From positions 1,082,009 through 1,146,008 of the forward strand of contig CAADRB010000038.1 of the NCBI GenBank assembly GCA_900708905.1: DNA of 64,000 bases, read 5' to 3'. Source of the DNA: Hymenolepis diminuta (taxonomy: Eukaryota; Platyhelminthes; Cestoda; Cyclophyllidea; Hymenolepididae). Below the pieces are notes generated by a model that was not told the DNA's origin, did no database searches, and saw nothing but the letters and a program-made list of their open reading frames with translations. The translations under genes and the position numbers were made by a program. Every line of letters starts with the position of its first letter. Position 1 is the stretch's first letter. Below, piece by piece: positions 62,001 through 64,000 of this stretch.

Positions 62001-64000
62001 TAACCATTTTAATAATGCCCTAGAAATTAGATATATGCTTTTATATTTCTTATTTGTTTATTTTTTCTAGAAAATTGCCGTATTTATCCGTTAGCATTTG
62101 GAAATAGTGTTTAGGGTATGTTGTTGATCGATTTTATTCGTAAGTTCGTATTCTAGGGCATAAAATAATCATTTCATACCGTTATTTATTAGAATGTCAT
62201 CCCAAATAATGAAACCACAGGTGAAGTTAATGTAACTTTGTGAGAATTTTAACGATATACCTATTCGATTTTGCAGACGAATAAAATTAATTTATGCCCA
62301 AAACGAACGTAAATATGCCAGCTCATGCTCTTCAATTTAAGATAAAAACGATTTAAAAAATTCTTCAACTCCTATAACTGATTTCTCCTATCCTTTTCTG
62401 AACATTTAGATCATGCTCGATCCAAATAATTTATAGCTAAACGATCGCCATAATGGATTGTTTGTGCAGTGGTCAATGTGCACGCTAGTTAATTTATAAA
62501 ATCATGAGATCAGTGCCCATTGGTGCACATGTAGTGGTATGGGTGGCGACCGTCGTGGATAGATTTATTTAGCAAGTGGGATGCTAAAATGCAAATATCT
62601 TATACGAGAGATATACGAAGATACCTTCTCATTATTCATGAGAAGTTTTTGAACATTTCATCTAATAGGGTTGGAAGGTATTTCTTCATTTATAATTAAA
62701 CGGGCTTTATATGGTCTTACATGCTTGCATTATTTTCACGACCAACCTCTATGTCTATGCACAGTTCATTATATACCAAAAAGAACCATTGATAAGCTTA
62801 TAAGCATACAAAAATTAATTGCTCAAATAATTTACTTGTTTTTCTATCAACTTATTTACGTTTTTATGAATTGAAGCACACTTTCAGTAATAGCATCCTA
62901 GATCTGGCAGATCTCTTCTGAATCCTATTTACTCTGCTACATACTGAATTAAAGAAGAAAAAGAAAGCAGAGCCTGTAACAGTACCCTTTGACTTAGGTT
63001 TCCATTTGAAAAGTCAGGAAACATCTTACGCATAGGTAATGGTTAATTCCCTTAACATAAGCTAACGGTCATAATATTTATAAGGAAATTCCTTTTAATT
63101 TTCAGATGATTTTGGATTGGAATTTGTTAGCTCTTTCAATTAAACTTCCACAAATTAAGACTCATTGCTATTCTAATCAAATAAACTTTATCTCATCCCG
63201 GAATCAACGGAGAAGATGTGCAAAAATATCTCCTCTATTTTTTCTTTCACAAAAATCTGCAACAAAGGGTATCATTTTGGAAGATTCAAGATACGCCTTT
63301 TGATTGGCAAGCTGAATGATTTTGATTGTTTTCACTAAACAAGTGTTATATTTGCTTATTCAAAACAAAACAACAACTGACAAATTCTAAGTGGAAAGAA
63401 TTTACGGTGGTCTTGGAATAGAAGAAATAATCGCTTTTTCTAAATATCTTGAAGGCTAGAACTGTGCTTAACATGCGATAATCAGTTAAGGTAGAGAAAC
63501 TAGTGTTTCAATTATAGAATATTTCACGGAACAATTACTTTGAACTTATTCAGAACATGACTTTTATTCAACCTATGCGTTTAAATAATGGTTCAAAATT
63601 TTACTGCGGCTATATATTTTGAATATTTTAAATTGTTGCTTCAAATATGCTGTTTTGCTTAAGTCTTAGGCCAATGAAAGTGAAACCATTCTTTTTCCTT
63701 TTTCAACTTACAAATTGCTGTAATGTAATTAAATATGTCATTTAATTTTGTAATCAGATTCATCACTGATTGATCCTTTGGCGTAATGCGGGCATGCAAG
63801 TCTCTCGATGAAGTAAGTTTTAAGGTTTAAATTTAATATCACTCGACTGTCCTGGATATTTAGGTGAAAGTAATGACCACACATCTGTTCTCAGAAGTGT
63901 GCTTTCTTTAGATAGTCCGATATGGTTTTTGATGAATGAATATTACACATCCATAAAAATGAAAGAGAATATATGTATTTAGATGTAATATTAATATCCT
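59014..64000. other. Gene-poor AT-rich right edge
   Basis: No gene was supported in about 5 kb. Around 59533-59733 the plus strand has a polar 66-codon frame (QHDLLKYCLKEMFRIFLTTRLRM), and around 60770-60860 and 61190-61340 there are short coding-like snippets. All are too short and broken to annotate. A fragment of the repeat seen at 41095-41160 recurs at 62500-62560. Confidence 0.45.
62500..62560 (+). repeat. Fragment of diverged dispersed repeat (relative at 41095-41160)
   Basis: It contains TGCCCATTGGTGCACAT (62514-62530), followed by GGTATGGGTGGCGACC. The identical 17-mer and ordered downstream match indicate common origin. Confidence 0.4.

Noticed and set aside
1..64000. Spliced-leader RNA genes, CRISPR arrays, bacterial-type operons, replication origins
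   Set aside because: No recognisable spliced-leader sequence, no regularly spaced repeats, and no bacterial gene organisation were found on either strand.

Overview
This is a eukaryotic nuclear window, most likely from a parasitic flatworm (trematode or cestode). The evidence is an AT-rich base composition, standard-code genes split by GT-AG introns, and an intron size distribution that mixes micro-introns of 31-46 nt with introns of several kb. Metazoan gene families (KChIP-type calcium sensor, LMBR1, EFL1, SDR39U1) are present. The species call is an inference: I found no spliced-leader gene or other lineage marker. No bacterial features, CRISPR arrays, rRNA or convincing tRNA genes were seen.

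Layout. 1-12.7 kb is gene-poor: microsatellites, two copies of a tRNA-derived SINE-like repeat and one half of a dispersed inverted repeat pair. 12.8-20.9 kb (+) holds a complete seven-exon EF-hand gene of the Kv-channel-interacting protein (KChIP)/neuronal calcium sensor type. 22.8-24.6 kb (-) holds a complete seven-exon SDR39U1-type NAD(P)-dependent epimerase-like gene. 25.6-28.5 kb (-) holds a twelve-exon gene, reconstructed here by following splice phase. Its N-terminal domain resembles the OB fold of the shelterin subunit TPP1/ACD; this is the most interesting item in the window. 31.6-38.4 kb (+) holds EFL1, the ribosome-maturation GTPase, with a GC-AG intron inside its P-loop. 44.9-52.1 kb (+) holds a two-exon LMBR1-family multi-spanning membrane protein with a 5.3 kb intron that carries a SINE copy and antisense coding-like sequence. 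52.1-64 kb is gene-poor and transposon-scarred: an assembly gap, the second half of the inverted repeat pair, a frameshifted Lys/Glu-rich coding remnant, and the C-terminus plus putative 3' inverted terminal repeat of a mariner transposase.

The five genes do not form a pathway. They are independent housekeeping or signalling genes on both strands, with no operon evidence. Most short reading frames outside them are chance ORFs in AT-rich DNA. All exon structures were derived by eye from splice signals, reading-frame continuity and recalled family similarity; none is backed by transcript data.
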